Shown: piece by piece, positions 23,652 to 36,345 of the stretch | How positions within the stretch are numbered: the stretch's first letter is position 1 | How the letters are laid out: every line of letters starts with the position of its first letter | DNA from: Dalbergia cochinchinensis | Lineage: Eukaryota > Streptophyta > Magnoliopsida > Fabales > Fabaceae | Assembly: GCA_031216125.1 (NCBI GenBank) | Contig: CM062371.1 | Location: forward strand, 18,001,501 to 18,065,500 | Direction of reading: 5' to 3' | DNA length: 64,000 nt | The notes under the pieces: generated by a model | What the model was told of the DNA's origin: nothing | Database searches by the model: none | What the model saw: the letters and a program-made list of their open reading frames with translations, nothing else | Position numbers and translations under genes: made by a program

Positions 23652-25943
23652 CTTTCTTTCTGTGTTGACTGAGGGTAGTCTGTCTTGACCTAATACTCTT
23701 CACTATTCATTGGTTGAAGGTAGTGTGAATAGGTAGCATTGATGACATCTATTGTTAGCCATTGGTGGACATAATCCTCTGGTCTTTCATTTTTCCAAAC
23801 AATTGCATGCTGGCATGGTAAACCTGTCAAATACAAATTCAATTGGAAATATTATTACTTCTAATTAAAGAGTCTAATCAAACAATTAGCATGTGTAAAT
23901 ATATTTACTATGTAGTTGCCACATATTGCAAGTAGAAGTATGTAAGGTGAGATCCACAGCCATCTTCTTTGAATAGTGTCAAACTTCAAATAGTTGTTGC
24001 TTATTATCACTATTCCATGTAGGGATCCATTTATTGTTGTCCACATTCATCTTGTCTAGCCTCTTCTGTTGCATAGGTACTATCTTGCCAATATAAGTGG
24101 CAAACACTTTCTTGTGGCTTGCCATCTTTCACATGATGTAGCACCTCAGCTCTTTACACATTGTGAGTATAGGTTTGGACCTATAATTCACAATCTTTAT
24201 ATTCCACACTTCACACATGTTGTTAGTTATGTTATTAATCTTGGACCAGTAGCTGAAACAGGTCTTTACCCCATGTTTAAGGGTTGAACTTGTCCAAGTA
24301 TGCCCAGGCCCTTTCATTTGTCTGATTTAGCTTTTCCATGCATGCATTGAATTCAAGGATAGCTGTGCATTTTGCACATTGCCACACAATATCCCTAAGC
24401 TGCTTATCTTTCCATTGCTTGATAAAATTCTTCCAAATATACATCACACAACTCCTGTTGTGTGCATTTGGCATGACCTCCTTCAAGGCAGGAAGTAAAC
24501 CCTGAAAATAAAAACAAATTCAATTAAATGTCAGACTATAACAAACTAACAAGGCATTGGTAACTAAGTGAATGATGTTTGCCTTTTGTTGGTCAAAAAT
24601 GAAGTTCTAACCATATACTTGGTAATCTCCCAAGTCCTCATGTAGAAGGGTAAAAACCACTTCAATTATTTTTGGTCTTATTATCCATCACAACATAAGC
24701 AACCACAAAAAGTAGTTATTTGCATCTTGCCCCATGATTGAAAGTAGTTAGCCTTCACAATACCTTTCAAAAAACATCCATCAAGGCCTATCATTAGCTT
24801 GCAACCATTCTTAAATCCTCTTTTGCAGGCATCCAAGCAGATATACATCATTTGCAAATAGGGAGGAGAGTCTAGATGAAGTATCACATCCATCTTGCAA
24901 GTTGTTCTAGGGTTGCTCCTAACCAGTTTTGTCATATAGTCTCATGTCTTCCTATATTGTTCTTTCTCACCACCTTCAACCATTTCCCTAGCCTTCTTGA
25001 GAGACTTGTACACCAATTTATTCTCCAATGAAGCACCATATTATTCCCTCATGTGATCTACTACCTTGTTATGCTTCACTATAGGATGAGTCCTAACTAG
25101 TTTTTCTAATTTCCAGCTGGCCAACTTTGTATCAGCGTTGGTGTTTGTAAAAACTCTATAACAAGTGTGCTTAGATTCAATTCTTTCACTTGGAAGCTTT
25201 TGGTAAGGTTGTTCCAAGAGCACACAATTATCCATTCACACCCTTCAACCACACATTTGGCCTAGCCCTCAATTTGTCATTTTGAACTTATTTAAATTGT
25301 CTCCTTTCTAGTGTATTGAAATCATTCACTGCTTTCTTGAACATATCTAATGTTTCAAACTCCATTTCAACCTCAAAATGCACTTAACCAAATTCAGCAC
25401 TTACATTAAGTTGTGGGTAATCAGGGCTACACTCTCTTTCACTGTCAGATGAACAAGAGCAAGCAACTCCTCATATGCATATTCACATTCACATCTATTA
25501 GAATCTGTCCCCAAGTCTTCGCTGCCCCTAGCCTTATTCCTACCTTCACTACACCTACCCTATGTTCATCCTTTAAACCTGCACCAGAGGCAACATTCTT
25601 GTTACCACTATCCTTTTTCTTTGGGATTACTTTCTTCCTAGGAGTTGCTTTCTTTGTGACTAGTTTCCTTTTGGGTGTTGCTTTCTTCTTAGGGGTCTCT
25701 TTTTCCTAGGGGTGGTCTTCTTCTTTGGTTCAACTTTCTTCTTCCTTGTCTGCCTTAAGACCTCCTCCTCATCATCATTATTAGAAGATTCATCTTTGAA
25801 CCTCCTCCTCATCATTATTAGAAGATTCATCTTTGAAACTGGGGGTAGAGGCTTATATGCTTAATCACTTGCACTCTCATAATCATCAAATGATGAATCC
25901 TTAGAAGATAGCTCCTCAGATGAATCATCTATATCCACTATAG

Positions 25944-26500
25944 TATAGAAAAGAAAATCGGATCGAACTGGCCAGTCCGACCAAGAACCGGCTAGGAAAT
26001 CGATCATCTAGCCGGTTTGGTTAAGCTCCAAAAACCAAAAAAGTCAAAACCGGTCAAGAACCAGGAAAACCAGCGAACCGGATCGGTTTGATTGGCTCGA
26101 AACTTTTGATTAATTTTTTCTTGTTTCAAAGCTTAAATATTAAATCTTGTGGTAGCTACAGAGCAAAAACAAAAAAAATGGAATCAAAGAAGGGCACTAA
26201 TAAAAATTATTAAGTTGTTCTTCTTCTCTCTTTGTTATTCACAAACTGTTTACCATAAATTTCACTAATCACTAACAAATATTGTTTTCAAATGCTTTGT
26301 AATCGTGTTCTGATACTGAGAATAGAGAAATTTTATATGGATTATGTTTATTTTTATAGACCTATGAATATTATTTTATATTTTAATTAATCATATATAT
26401 ATATATTATTCTGTTGAACCCTGGTTGAATTGGTAGACCTCTAAACCTGTAAACCAGTACCCTGATCGGTTCGATGCTTGGTTTAGTTTTCTCTTCCCTG
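25944..26500. mobile_element. Non-autonomous hAT element, 557 bp, nested in the MULE
   Basis: It is flanked by the 8-bp duplication CACTATAG (25936-25943 and 26501-26508), the length used by hAT transposons. The left end TATAGAAAAGAAAATCGG and the complement of the right end CAGGGAAGAGAAAACTAA agree well over 25 bp. The interior has repeated AACCGG/CCGGTT phrases and no open frame. It splits the N-terminal PB1-like region from the acidic linker of the transposase relic, so it inserted after the MULE. Confidence 0.75.
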
Positions 26501-26817
26501 CACTATAGATATAATTTCAGGTTCTAAAATCATGTGATCAAAGTATATATGCATTTCTTCTATATTCTTGTTCTTTAGTCTAGCATCACACATTTCATTG
26601 ATTTCTTTGTCTCCCATAATAGGTCTCAGTCCATATTCCAAATTAAGGCTATCAGGGTTCAATCAAAACATTGTTTTGTATTCATGGTATCCTAGTAAAT
26701 CATATAATATGATATCAACAAACATGATTAACTTTTATCCCAATACTACTTGAAAGTCACAAAAATATTTAATTGGATTTAGTGTATCAAAATTAAACTT
26801 AATAGTTATAACTTTTA

Positions 26818-27240
26818 GGCCATGCTTAGTGTATCATATATGATAAGGCCTGATAGTATTACACATGATAGTACAAGATATGATAGTATATTATAAGAAA
26901 TCTATTGTATAAGTTTTTACATTATCCATTGTGTGGTAAGCCACATGACTGGTGGATGGCAACCTGTGGCGGGTAGGGGTAGAGCATTAAAGTAGAAGAA
27001 TAAGTCAAGATTAATTTGTGATTGGCTAGCTAGTAAAAATAATACTATCATATGTTATCAAGTATCAAGCTTCTTATGACCTGATAATTTAATCATATAG
27101 TCATAGAATAAAAATGAGTATAAAAATGATTTGATCGTGTAAACATTATATTATTGTATGTAACTTCAAACATGTGATAAAATTTAGCTTTATAGTACTA
27201 GCTAATATCATCAAATGTTATACTATCATCAAATGAGGCC
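26818..27240. mobile_element. PIF/Harbinger-type non-autonomous element, 423 bp
   Basis: It is flanked by TTA at 26815-26817 and 27241-27243. The left end GGCCATGCTTAGTGTA and the complement of the right end GGCCTCATTTGATGAT share GGCC and a spaced TT.G/AT pattern; the interior repeats ATGATAGTAT-like phrases near both ends. No open frame is present. The class is inferred from the duplication and G-rich ends. Confidence 0.55.
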
Positions 27241-27243
27241 TTA

Positions 27244-27635
27244 ATCTAATGATAAGTATGTGATCCAATAAATAGTATTAAAGCTGGTTTATGGATGTAT
27301 TCCTTTATGATTAATTTTATTAAAACTTTAAGAAAAATAATAGTGTATTTATGATATGTGAAATATCGTGTTGACTCACATCTTATCCATCATTGGATGA
27401 GATGTGCACCCTACTTAAATGAGATCAACATCTCATCTAATTATGAATTATATGTGAATTGACATGATATCACATGTATCATGAATACAAATAATGTAAC
27501 TCTGACTTTAAAGATCTAAAGCTGCATATTTATTGACATTTATAGCATTTGGTCTACTGTTGAATTGATTTTATTTCTATCTCAATGTTGATTGTTTAAG
27601 TTTTTGGTCGGAGCTTTGTTAACATTCAATATAGA
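27244..27635. other. Right margin of the MULE island, AT-rich
   Basis: No gene or clear terminal repeat. The right border of the island lies somewhere here, because similarity with the second duplicated block resumes at about 27640. Confidence 0.35.
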
Positions 27636-28560
27636 TCACCAATGATGAATGGGTGTGAATCTCATTTTATTTCCATTTTGACATTGATGGTTTGTGAAGT
27701 GTCCTTATGGAGAAATCACGACCTCACCAATTGTAGAAATATTAATAGTAAACTTCCACAAGTTTTAGCTACATTTTGAATTAAAACTACGTCAGTTGCT
27801 TTTACGATGCACGGGTCAATTATATAATTTAAATATAAAATATATTTATACTAATAAGAGTGGTATAATATTGTAAAATAAATTGATAATAATTTAAATT
27901 AATAATATTTTAAATTACTTATAAAAAATTAGTTATTATAAAAATTAAATTTATATAAATATAATTTATTTTTGCAAGTTTAAAATATATTAATGATTGT
28001 TTATAAATATATTACTTGTGCAATGTATACTATTAAATAATTATTAGAAATCAACATTTTTAAAAACGTTATTTTATGACATTATTATTTTATCATATAA
28101 ATATAAATATCTTAAATAGTTTTTAAAAAGTTCTTATAGTAAAGTTGTATATAGAAAATAAATGAAAAAATTAATTGGGTATCACTAGTAGTCGAATTTT
28201 TGGAGGAAATAAAAAATATCATAAGGAGTCACCTTATCAACCCCACTAATATGAAACCTCATTTAACAAATATAAAGATTATGATTTTTTTTCACTTGTC
28301 CCACATATCAGGTTAATTTTGACCGTTGACGACCTCCATATTTTAAATATTAAACCTAGACGTATGGTTTAAGATTAAAAAGTTGTTTTGATAATAGATT
28401 CTTTGTATTTGTTTTAATTATTCTTTTTTAATTAATAAAAAATGTTAAATAATTATGCTATTTTATTTTTATTCATCTAATTATTTGGGATTTTTCATGC
28501 ATTTTCAATTAACAAAATAATTTTCTTAAGAAGTGAAATAAAATGGTCCATATTAAAGAT
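27636..28560 (+). repeat. Duplicated block, copy A (right part)
   Basis: It resembles 37190-37950. Landmarks are CTCATTTTATTTCCATTT near 27660 (37211), ACTTGTCCCACAYWTCAGG near 28296 (37648), and CAATTAACAA near 28506 (37877). Between these the two copies differ by AT-rich insertions. Confidence 0.55.
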
Positions 28561-31006
28561 AATGTCTCATAAAATTATATATATATAAACAGCAGGGCTG
28601 TTTAGTGAGTAACTTTTGTGCGAAATGGTAGGAAAAGAGTTTTAACCGACAAAAATATTAGAAAAATTCTAATATGTTGGCCTCTACAATCAATATTTAA
28701 CACCAACGTTTTGAAAATGGTACTGATCAATTGGAGGTTTAATCAAAGTAAAATAATACACACACACACACAGACATATATATAATTATATATTGCAAAA
28801 TAGATAAAAATGTTTAAAAAACATAAATAAAGAGTTGAGATATGGAATTCTCAATATCCATATTATTTAAATTATAATTTTTTTACTCTAAGGATTATTA
28901 TTAACAAGAATATGTATATGTTACATTATTTTATGCTTAACATTAAGTTCTTTTAAAGATATTTAATGGTTTGGTAATGCTGGAGCTGGCTAATCAAGGT
29001 GTATTTTTCTACTATAATTCATAATAGAAGAATTGTTGAATTTGAAAAAATAAAAATAAAACTTCCATTTTTAAACATTTGACCAATTTGCATTGGTTTC
29101 AACTAATTTTTAAAAATTCAATTTTTTGACTTTGACTGGATCAGCTAAGGGACTAATCCCAATTACCCAATCCAACTAATTGGGCACCCTGGTCGGTCTA
29201 ATCTAATCCGATTTGTAGAACAATTATTAACGCCACCAAAAATTTATATGAGACCCATTTGATTGCATAAGATTCATTGCAACACTAAGGGGTCTTTTAA
29301 GATTTCAGTTTATAATCTAAGTAATTACATTCCTAAAAATGTTATAACTCGGAATGTTTTCAAAGTTTTTGCACTTCTCATGTTTGGTTTTTATTTTCAA
29401 TCTATTTTTTTCATGATTTTGTGAAAAAAATAAAATCATAAAATGAAATAGAAAACAAGATTTTATTATTTTCAATATTTCCTAAAACCCATGAAATAGA
29501 CTGAAAATAGAAAGTAAAAATGGGAAATAAAAATAGGAACCAACACACCTTTCATCTTATAATCAATTCTCAAGCCTGTTACTAGTTTTTGTCAAGTTCT
29601 TATGTGATACCTGATATGTTGGTGCCATATAGTGCCTGAATCTTGGCCTCTCATAACCAAATTTGATGGTTAACATTAATTAGCATCAAAATTTATTTTT
29701 ATACTTTTGTATTTACTAAAAATAAGTTTAACTTGATGTACCTTTTTACATTTTTCTTTTATAATCATTTATTCGTCACCCACCACTTCTTACCGCTACT
29801 TTTGCCGACTACTATTGCCTACCACCGCTTCAGCCGGCCACCAGCCCACTTTGTTCCCTATCCCCTAGCCGCTCCCTTAGTCCCAACAGTACTACCACAC
29901 CCCCTTACTGACAGCTTCCAAATGCCCTGTCAAATGGAATCTTCCACCACATCTAGGGCGGCTTGTCTTACCTCCTCCACGAAATCTACCATCAACAGTC
30001 ATTGGTTCCCTATTTTAGATCTTGCTTCTTGCTCCACCTCCTTTACAACTCACAAAATAGCTGATAACATAAATAGCATGAAAAATCAACAAACAAACAT
30101 TCTCTGTTTTCATCATGGATTCAAGTATTTTTCATGGTTTTGTATGGATCTAGTAACTTGAAGTGTGTCCAAGGAAAACAATCACCGAACCCCCATAAAT
30201 CAAAAACAAAAAACAAACCCTAAGTTTAGAAACACGAACCATTGGTGAGCACGAGCCCAGGGTAAAGCATGGTGTCAGAGGCGACCTTCATCTTCTCACT
30301 TACAAATGACCACATGTAATAGCAGCAATAGAGACCCGACCTATATGGAGAAACAATGTCGTAGCAGTGACCTAAGCATCGGCTTGTTGCAGTTGTGAAG
30401 ATCGAGGATTCAGGCGGGGCCAAGGATGCTAGAGCTGCCAAGAGTGCCATCGTCAATCTTCTACCTTTATTTTTTGTTCGAGCTTTTTAATATCATTATT
30501 TTTGTGTTCATAGGGAACCATTGTCCCAGATCAGAAAAGTATCCTGGCTGCACATTTATTGTGGTTGATTTTTTTATTTGCTCTATGAAGGTTTTTGGTG
30601 GTGAGAATTGGCTATGGTGATATGGAGGTTTCTAGTGGGGAGAAGGTTGCTAGTGACTAAGGTGTGGTAAGGAGAAGGATGAAAGGGAAAGAAAAGAAAA
30701 GGTTAGAATGAGGACAAAATAGATATTTTATTAAAATTTTTGAATTAAATAATATCAAGCATCATGTGATACCAAAAAGGTTACTAGTTTTTTGGTTTTT
30801 TTTTTTTAGTTTGAACTTGGTTCTTTTTTTTTATCCCTGTCGTGAAGCCTGTAATCAACTTTAGTGTTGAGAGCTAATTTGTTCAATGAATTGAAAGCAA
30901 TACAATAACCTATTCCTAAAAAAGCCTTCAAATAGGTTGACTCAATCCAAGCTGGACTTTGCGAGTTGAGACTTAGGAGATATATAGCTGTGTTAAATGA
31001 CCTATA
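28561..31006. other. Intergenic stretch
   Basis: There is a (CA)n tract at about 28755-28772. A stretch at 29390-29550 has ends similar to Tourist elements but without a clean duplication. Reading frames at 29733-30161 (plus) and 30226-30456 (minus) show no family resemblance. Confidence 0.4.
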
Positions 31007-31011
31007 GGCTG

Positions 31012-31254
31012 TATTAGAGATAGGGGAAGTTAGTTATGCAGTTTGAGCTGTTACAATTAGTTAGTGATCAGTTGGTTAGATCTATAGCTTATGACAGAAG
31101 CTAGTATCTCTTGTATATAAGTTATATCCTTGAGCTTTCTCATATCATTGTGTGAATATCATTCAATAAAAGGATTAAACATATTTCTCTCTGCTTTGCT
31201 TCTTCCTCTTTTCTATTTCTCTTTTATGCCAGCCTCTAAGCCTAATACCTTTCA
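31012..31254 (+). repeat. 5' LTR of copia element, 243 bp
   Basis: It runs from TATTAGAGAT (ancestral TGTTAGAGAT as in the 3' copy) to ACCTTTCA. A TATA-like TTGTATATAAG lies at about 31110 and a CAATAAAAGG poly-A-type signal at about 31164. It is equal in length to the 3' LTR and differs from it at roughly 34 positions by eye (about 86% identity). It is preceded by the target duplication GGCTG (31007-31011). Confidence 0.85.
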
Positions 31255-31274
31255 TGTTATTAGAGCTAGTAATG

Positions 31275-34200
31275 CTTCAATGGCTTTCAAAAATTCTTCC
31301 TCCTCATAAATAATTGAATCTTCATCACAGAGTGCAATTCAGGTATTTTCTAATCCAATTTCAATAAAATCGAATGAGGAAAATTTTCTCCCTTGGAAGG
31401 AGCAAGCTGAAGCCATAATCGAGGGTTATGAGCTGATGAAATTCATCATTGGAGAAGAGATTTGTTAAGGTTAAGCTAAATTCAAGATTAAGAAAATGGA
31501 TCAATTAATCTTGAATTCAAGAAATGGAAGAAGCAAGACACGCTGATCAAGTCATGGTTGTTATCATCCATTAGTGCTTCGTTTACTGCAAGGATGGTAG
31601 GTTATGAGTTTTTTCATTAGATTTGGAAGAGACTTGAAGTGTTCTTTGCCTCACAAACCCAAGCCGAGGTTAGACAATTGAAGAACAAGCTAAGCAATAT
31701 AAGAAAAGAATGATCAGTAAGTGAATATATGTTACAAATAAAGAAAACTGTTGATTCTTTGATCTCTATTGGAGCATCAATATCTGATATGGATCATGTC
31801 AATGCAATTCTGGAAAGACTAATAGAAGAGTACAGTCCATTTATAATCAATTACTACTAGAGAGAACCTTATTTTAGTAGGAGAATTAGAAGCATTATTG
31901 ATGGCATAAGAAGAAAGAATAGAAAAGTTTAGGAAGCTTGAAGGTATTTAAGCAAATCTTGCTTAGTTACAGAAGGGTTATGGATCAGATTACCCTATAT
32001 AGGTTTCATAAATCTTTTAATAGAAGAAGATATATGCCTAATAAAGGTAGATCAAGGTTCAATTTTTGATAGGCATAGTGATAAATCAAACTATGGTCGG
32101 GTGGGGGCCAGGTTCTCTGGTAGAGGCAGATATGTGCCTAATGTAGGTTGACGAAGGTTCAATTCTTGGTAGGTATGGTGATAGATCAAACTATGGTCAA
32201 GTGGGAGCTAGGTTCTTTGGTAGAGGCAGATTTAATGAAGAAAGACCTACTTGTCAAGTTTGTGAAAAATAGGCCACTCAAATATAGAGTGTTGGTATCG
32301 TTTTGGTAGGACATTTTCCAACTCACAACCCCCTCCCTTTCGACCCCAAGCTCATTTTTCTATGAGGAACATGTTGGCAACACTTGCAACAATCTTTGAT
32401 CCTAATTGATATCCCTATTCAGGTGCTACACACCATATGACACCAAATCCTTCCAATCTATCTATAAGAATAGATTATCATGGAGCTGATCAGGTCATAA
32501 TTGGAAATGGTTCAGGTTTGGAAATCACTCATGTTGGTAGCTCCTTATTTAAGCCATTTTCATCCTCTCACACTTTTAAATTGAAAAATCTTTTACATGT
32601 ACCTAAGATCACCAAAAACCTTTTGAGTGTTAGGAAGTTTTGTAAAGACAATAGTATGTTTGTTAAATTTGATCCTGATAATTGTCTTGTTAAATCATAG
32701 AGTTCCAAGGAGATTTTTTCCTAAGGAAATACTAAGAATGGATTGGACAATTTTGGCCTTGCACTTACTACTACAAAGCTTCACACACCTGCTGCATATG
32801 TTTGTGTCAAAGGACTTTGCCTTTAGTCTTTGGTATTTGAGGCTTGATCACCCTTCAAATGATTTGGTGTCAAGAGTTCTAAAGAGTTGTAATTTTCCTT
32901 TTATTGTAAATAACTCAATTTGTCCTTTTCGTTGTATAGGGAAGTCTTAACAACTCCCCTTTCCTAGGTCTAAGTCTTTTGTTTTTACTTTTCTTGAATT
33001 GGTGTATATAGATATTGGGGGTCCAACCCCATTTTCTTCAATAAATGGAGCTCGTTATTACATTCATTTCATTGATGCTTTTTCCAAATATACTTGGATA
33101 TTTCTGTTGCATAGCAAATCACAATTTTCTTCTATATTGTTGCAATTTAAGAGAATGGTTGAACTCCAATGTGAAGTTAAAATGCTTGCACAAACTAACA
33201 ATGCTCAAGAATTTGTGGCTTTAAGTTCTATTTTGAAGACAAAAGGAGTTATCTAAAGGTTTTCTTGTCCATATGTCCATCAGCAAAATGGTTCAGTTGA
33301 AAGAAAGCATAGGCATATAACCACAATAAGACTCACACTGTTGGCAGATGCTTCCTTACCTATATCTATTAGGGTGATGCCTTCATTACTACTAATCATC
33401 TTATTAATATGCTACCTACACCTCTATTACACTATTAGTCTCCCTCTAAAAAGATGTTTCATCATAAACCATCTTATGAATTTCTAAAGGTGTTTGGTTG
33501 TTGATGCTTTCCCAATGCCAGACCTTATAACAAACTTAAATTGTCTTATAGATCAAAGCCTTATGTGTTCTTAGGATATGCACCTCAATATAAAGGCTAT
33601 CAATGCTTGGCTAAGTTAGGAAATGTATTCATTACCAAACATGTTCAATTTGATGAATCGATGCTGCCATTTAGAGACTATTCTGATGTTTTTCTACTGA
33701 AATATGTATCTACTGAGTCTTGTACTTTTTCCTTAGTACCTGTTACTCTTCTTATTTCTTCTCAGGTACCAATAATTACAAGCAAATCTAGTCGTATAGT
33801 GTCTCTTTAGCCCCCAATACATTCTATTACAACCACTATTTCACAATCTAAAAAGTCCTTAGCAGTTCTTGTGAGTCCTATTTTTGTCACAGAATCTGTG
33901 CCCTCAAAGAATACATCTCCTCGTATCCTTCCTCTATCATCTACTATAGTTGGACTGCTATCCTTACCTATTGTACCACCTTTAGTTCATGATGCTTATC
34001 CTATGAAGACCAGGGCTACGACTGGAATTAGAAAACTCAAACTCTTCTCTGTTGTACTTGAACCACAGTCTGCTACACAAGCTCTCCTCATTCTAGAATG
34101 GAAGTCTGCTATGAGTTAAAAATATGATGCGTTGTTGAAAAACAACACTTGGAAATTGGTTCCCTTACCATAAGGCAAGTCCCCTATATGAAGTAAATGG

Positions 34201-35500
34201 ATGTTTAAAGTAAAATATAAACCAAATGGCTCCCTAAATAAATACAAAGCTAGGCTTGTAGCTCAAGGCTTCAATTAAAGGCTTGTGTTTGATTATAATG
34301 AGACCTTTAGTGTAGTTGTCAAGCCTACTTCAATTAGACTAGTAATTTTTTTGGCATTATCTTGGGGTTGAGACATAAAACAACTAGATATGAACAATGT
34401 CTTTCTCAATGGGGATCTTCAAGAAGATGTGCACATGGTTCAACCTAAGGCTTTGAGGTTGATGATGGTTCTCTTGTATGTAAGCTAACCAAGGCATTGT
34501 ATGGCCTTGGTTCCAAAAGCTCTCTATTGCCCTTACCCAATTTGGTTTTCAGCCAACAAGATCATATGCTTTTCTCTTTGCTCAATTCACTTTTATATCA
34601 ACCACACTTATTCTGATTTATGTAGATGATATCATAGTTACAGATAGTACACCACTGGAAGTTTCAACTCTTATTAGTCAACTGAATCAAAAGTTTGCCT
34701 TAAATGACATGGGAACTTTGCATTTCTTCTTGGGGCTTGAAGTCAAGCACACTACAGCTCGTGGCATTCATTTATATCAATCAAAATATATTTAGGACCT
34801 TCTTAATAAGGCTCAGATGGGTGATTGTAAGGCCTATGCTACACCTATGCCCTCTTCTTGCAAGTTATCTGCACATGGGGGAACTGCATTTCATGATTCG
34901 ATAGTATATAGATTCATTGTGGGCAGGCTATAATATCTTGTTATAACCAAGCCTAAAATAGCATACTCAGTTAATAGGGTATGTCAATTTATGTAAGCCC
35001 CATTGGAGTCTAATTAGACTGCAGTCAAACAAATCCTAAGGTACTTGAGTGGTACAATCTCCTTTGGTCTTCACATCAAAAAGTCATCCAATCCTCAACT
35101 AACAAGGTATGCATATTCTGATTGGGGATCTGACCCTGATAATAGGAAATTCACAATTGGTTTTTATGTGTATCTCGGACCGAATATAATCTCTTCGTCC
35201 ATTAGAAAGCAAAATTCAGTCTTCAAGAGCAACACTGTGGTTGAGTATCGTGGATTAGCCTCACTTACAATTGAATTGTTGTAGATTTCCACACTATTGA
35301 ATGAGCTTAGAGTTCCATTTTCAACTCCTGCGGTGTATTGTGACAACTTGGGAGCTGTCCTCTTAGCTACAAATCCAGTCTTGCATTCCAAGTCCAAATA
35401 TTTTGAACTTGACATGCATTTTATAAGAGATCATGTAATAATTAAAGGTCACATCAAAGTACCACACATTCCTTGCCCATGGACAATTAGCTGATATTTA
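31275..35500 (+). pseudogene. gag-pol relic of the copia element
   Basis: Gag at about 31320-31990 (EENFLPWKEQAEA; VRQLKNKLSNI). Knuckle start CQVC at about 32250, then broken. Protease around 32412 reads YPYSGATHHMT: the catalytic Asp of the usual DSGAT is Tyr. The pre-integrase segment (LRLDHPSNDLVSRVL) is at 32840, then the integrase core at 33000-33330 with FIDAFSKYTW, QTNNAQEF (Asn in place of the second catalytic Asp) and NGSVERKHR. Reverse transcriptase at 34190-34900 has KWMFKVKYK, QLDMNNVFLNGDL and YVDD (34619-34630). RNase H at about 35090-35490 has YAYSDWGSDPDNRKFT and VYCDNLGAVLLATNP. At least a dozen stops and several frameshifts exclude a functional polyprotein. Confidence 0.9.
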
Positions 35501-35586
35501 ACTAGGCCAATTAGTTCTGCTGTTTTCTTAGATTTTAGAAACAAACTCAGAATTGAGGATGCTCAATGCCTGAGTTTAAAGGGGGA

Positions 35587-35829
35587 TGTTAGAGATAAGG
35601 GAAATTAGTTATGCAGTTAGAGCTATTACAGTTAGTTAGCGATCAGTTGGTTAAATCTGTAGCTTATAATAGAAAATAGTATCTCTTGTATATAAGTTAT
35701 ATCCCTAAGCTTTCTCATATCAATGTGTGAATATCATTTAGTAAAAGGATTAAACACATTTTTCTCTGCTCTATTTCTTCTTCTTTTCTATTTCTCTCTT
35801 ATTCCGACCTCTGGTCCGTATACCTTTCA
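35587..35829 (+). repeat. 3' LTR of copia element, 243 bp
   Basis: It begins TGTTAGAGATAAGG directly after the purine tract and ends ACCTTTCA, followed by the duplication GGCTG. It keeps the TG that the 5' copy has lost. Confidence 0.88.
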
Positions 35830-36345
35830 GGCTGACGCACGTTTTTGGAACATGCAAAATGGAATACATCATTTTCTTTCTCTATCTCGAGACATTGACC
35901 GAAAGAATATATAATTATCTATATCCAGAGAACATGAAAGGAACCAAATCGAGGCTCACATTTGTCAATTACAAAAACTACACCCGTTTGATTTTTCGCA
36001 AGAGGAAATACATAGGTCCATAATTGATTAAATAAACATTTCGTCCGAGATGGCCCTTCCAAACAGCAAAACAATCAAAATAGTTGTTCGGTTGATGTCC
36101 GGGTTGAAACTTCAAAGCACAGCACACAAAGGAAAACATTATTTTACTCTAATCAAACACAGCGCCCTGTCCCTTCAAGAGCTCCACCATGTTCCCCCTT
36201 CGATTGCTTTCCATTACAACACTGCACCACTAAAATCATCCTTATTACAAGAAAATCTCTGACTTTTTTTTTTCTTTTTTTCATCCGCTTGAACTGCACT
36301 TTGATTCTAACTTTTGTTCACTCTAACCCTTCAGATTGGGCCCAA

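Larger units (their letters stand above)
22503..26750 (-). pseudogene. mudrA-type transposase of a Mutator-like element (decayed)
   Basis: Minus strand, N to C. PB1-like domain at about 26750-26510 (LLGYHEYK, EYGLRPIMGDKEINEMC, MHIYFDH). After a nested hAT insertion, an acidic/Lys-rich linker at 25930-25560 (DIDDSSEELSSKDSS, KKKVEPKKKTTPRKK). MuDR-type N-terminal domain at about 25370-25050 (VEMEFETLDMFKKAV). MULE transposase core at 24940-24200 (CKLMIGLDGCFLKG; NRSCVMYIWKNF; NITNNMCEVWN; RSKPILTMCKELR). SWIM finger at about 23825-23770 (GLPCQHAIVW, RPEDYVHQWL). A CCHC-like knuckle occurs in duplicate at 23650-23440. A Pro/Thr-rich region at 23200-22950 is followed by an intron with good junctions (22859-22945) and a C-terminus ending FNMFKKK. 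Many stops and frameshifts make it inactive. The order of domains matches plant MULE transposases. Confidence 0.85.
31012..35829 (+). mobile_element. Ty1/copia retrotransposon, structurally complete, coding regions dead
   Basis: Perfect 5-bp duplication GGCTG at 31007-31011 and 35830-35834. A primer site TGTTATTAGAGC directly follows the 5' LTR (31255), two mismatches from the initiator-tRNA-Met type TGGTATCAGAGC. A purine tract AAAGGGGGA (35578-35586) precedes the 3' LTR. Gag, protease, integrase, reverse transcriptase and RNase H follow in copia order. It inserted at the left edge of the second copy of the small-gene block. Confidence 0.9.

Noticed and set aside
23335..23688. 117-codon plus-strand frame with two similar halves
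   Set aside because: Shadow of the 108-bp tandem duplication in the minus-strand transposase relic.
27795..27815. ACGATGCACGGGT, reminiscent of the hairpin found in some Helitrons
   Set aside because: No TC start, CTRR end or convincing hairpin could be placed.
29390..29550. Possible further Tourist-like element (TGTTTGGTTTTTATTTTC against the complement of AATAGGAACCAACACACC)
   Set aside because: Ends are similar, but no clean TTA or other 3-bp duplication could be aligned.
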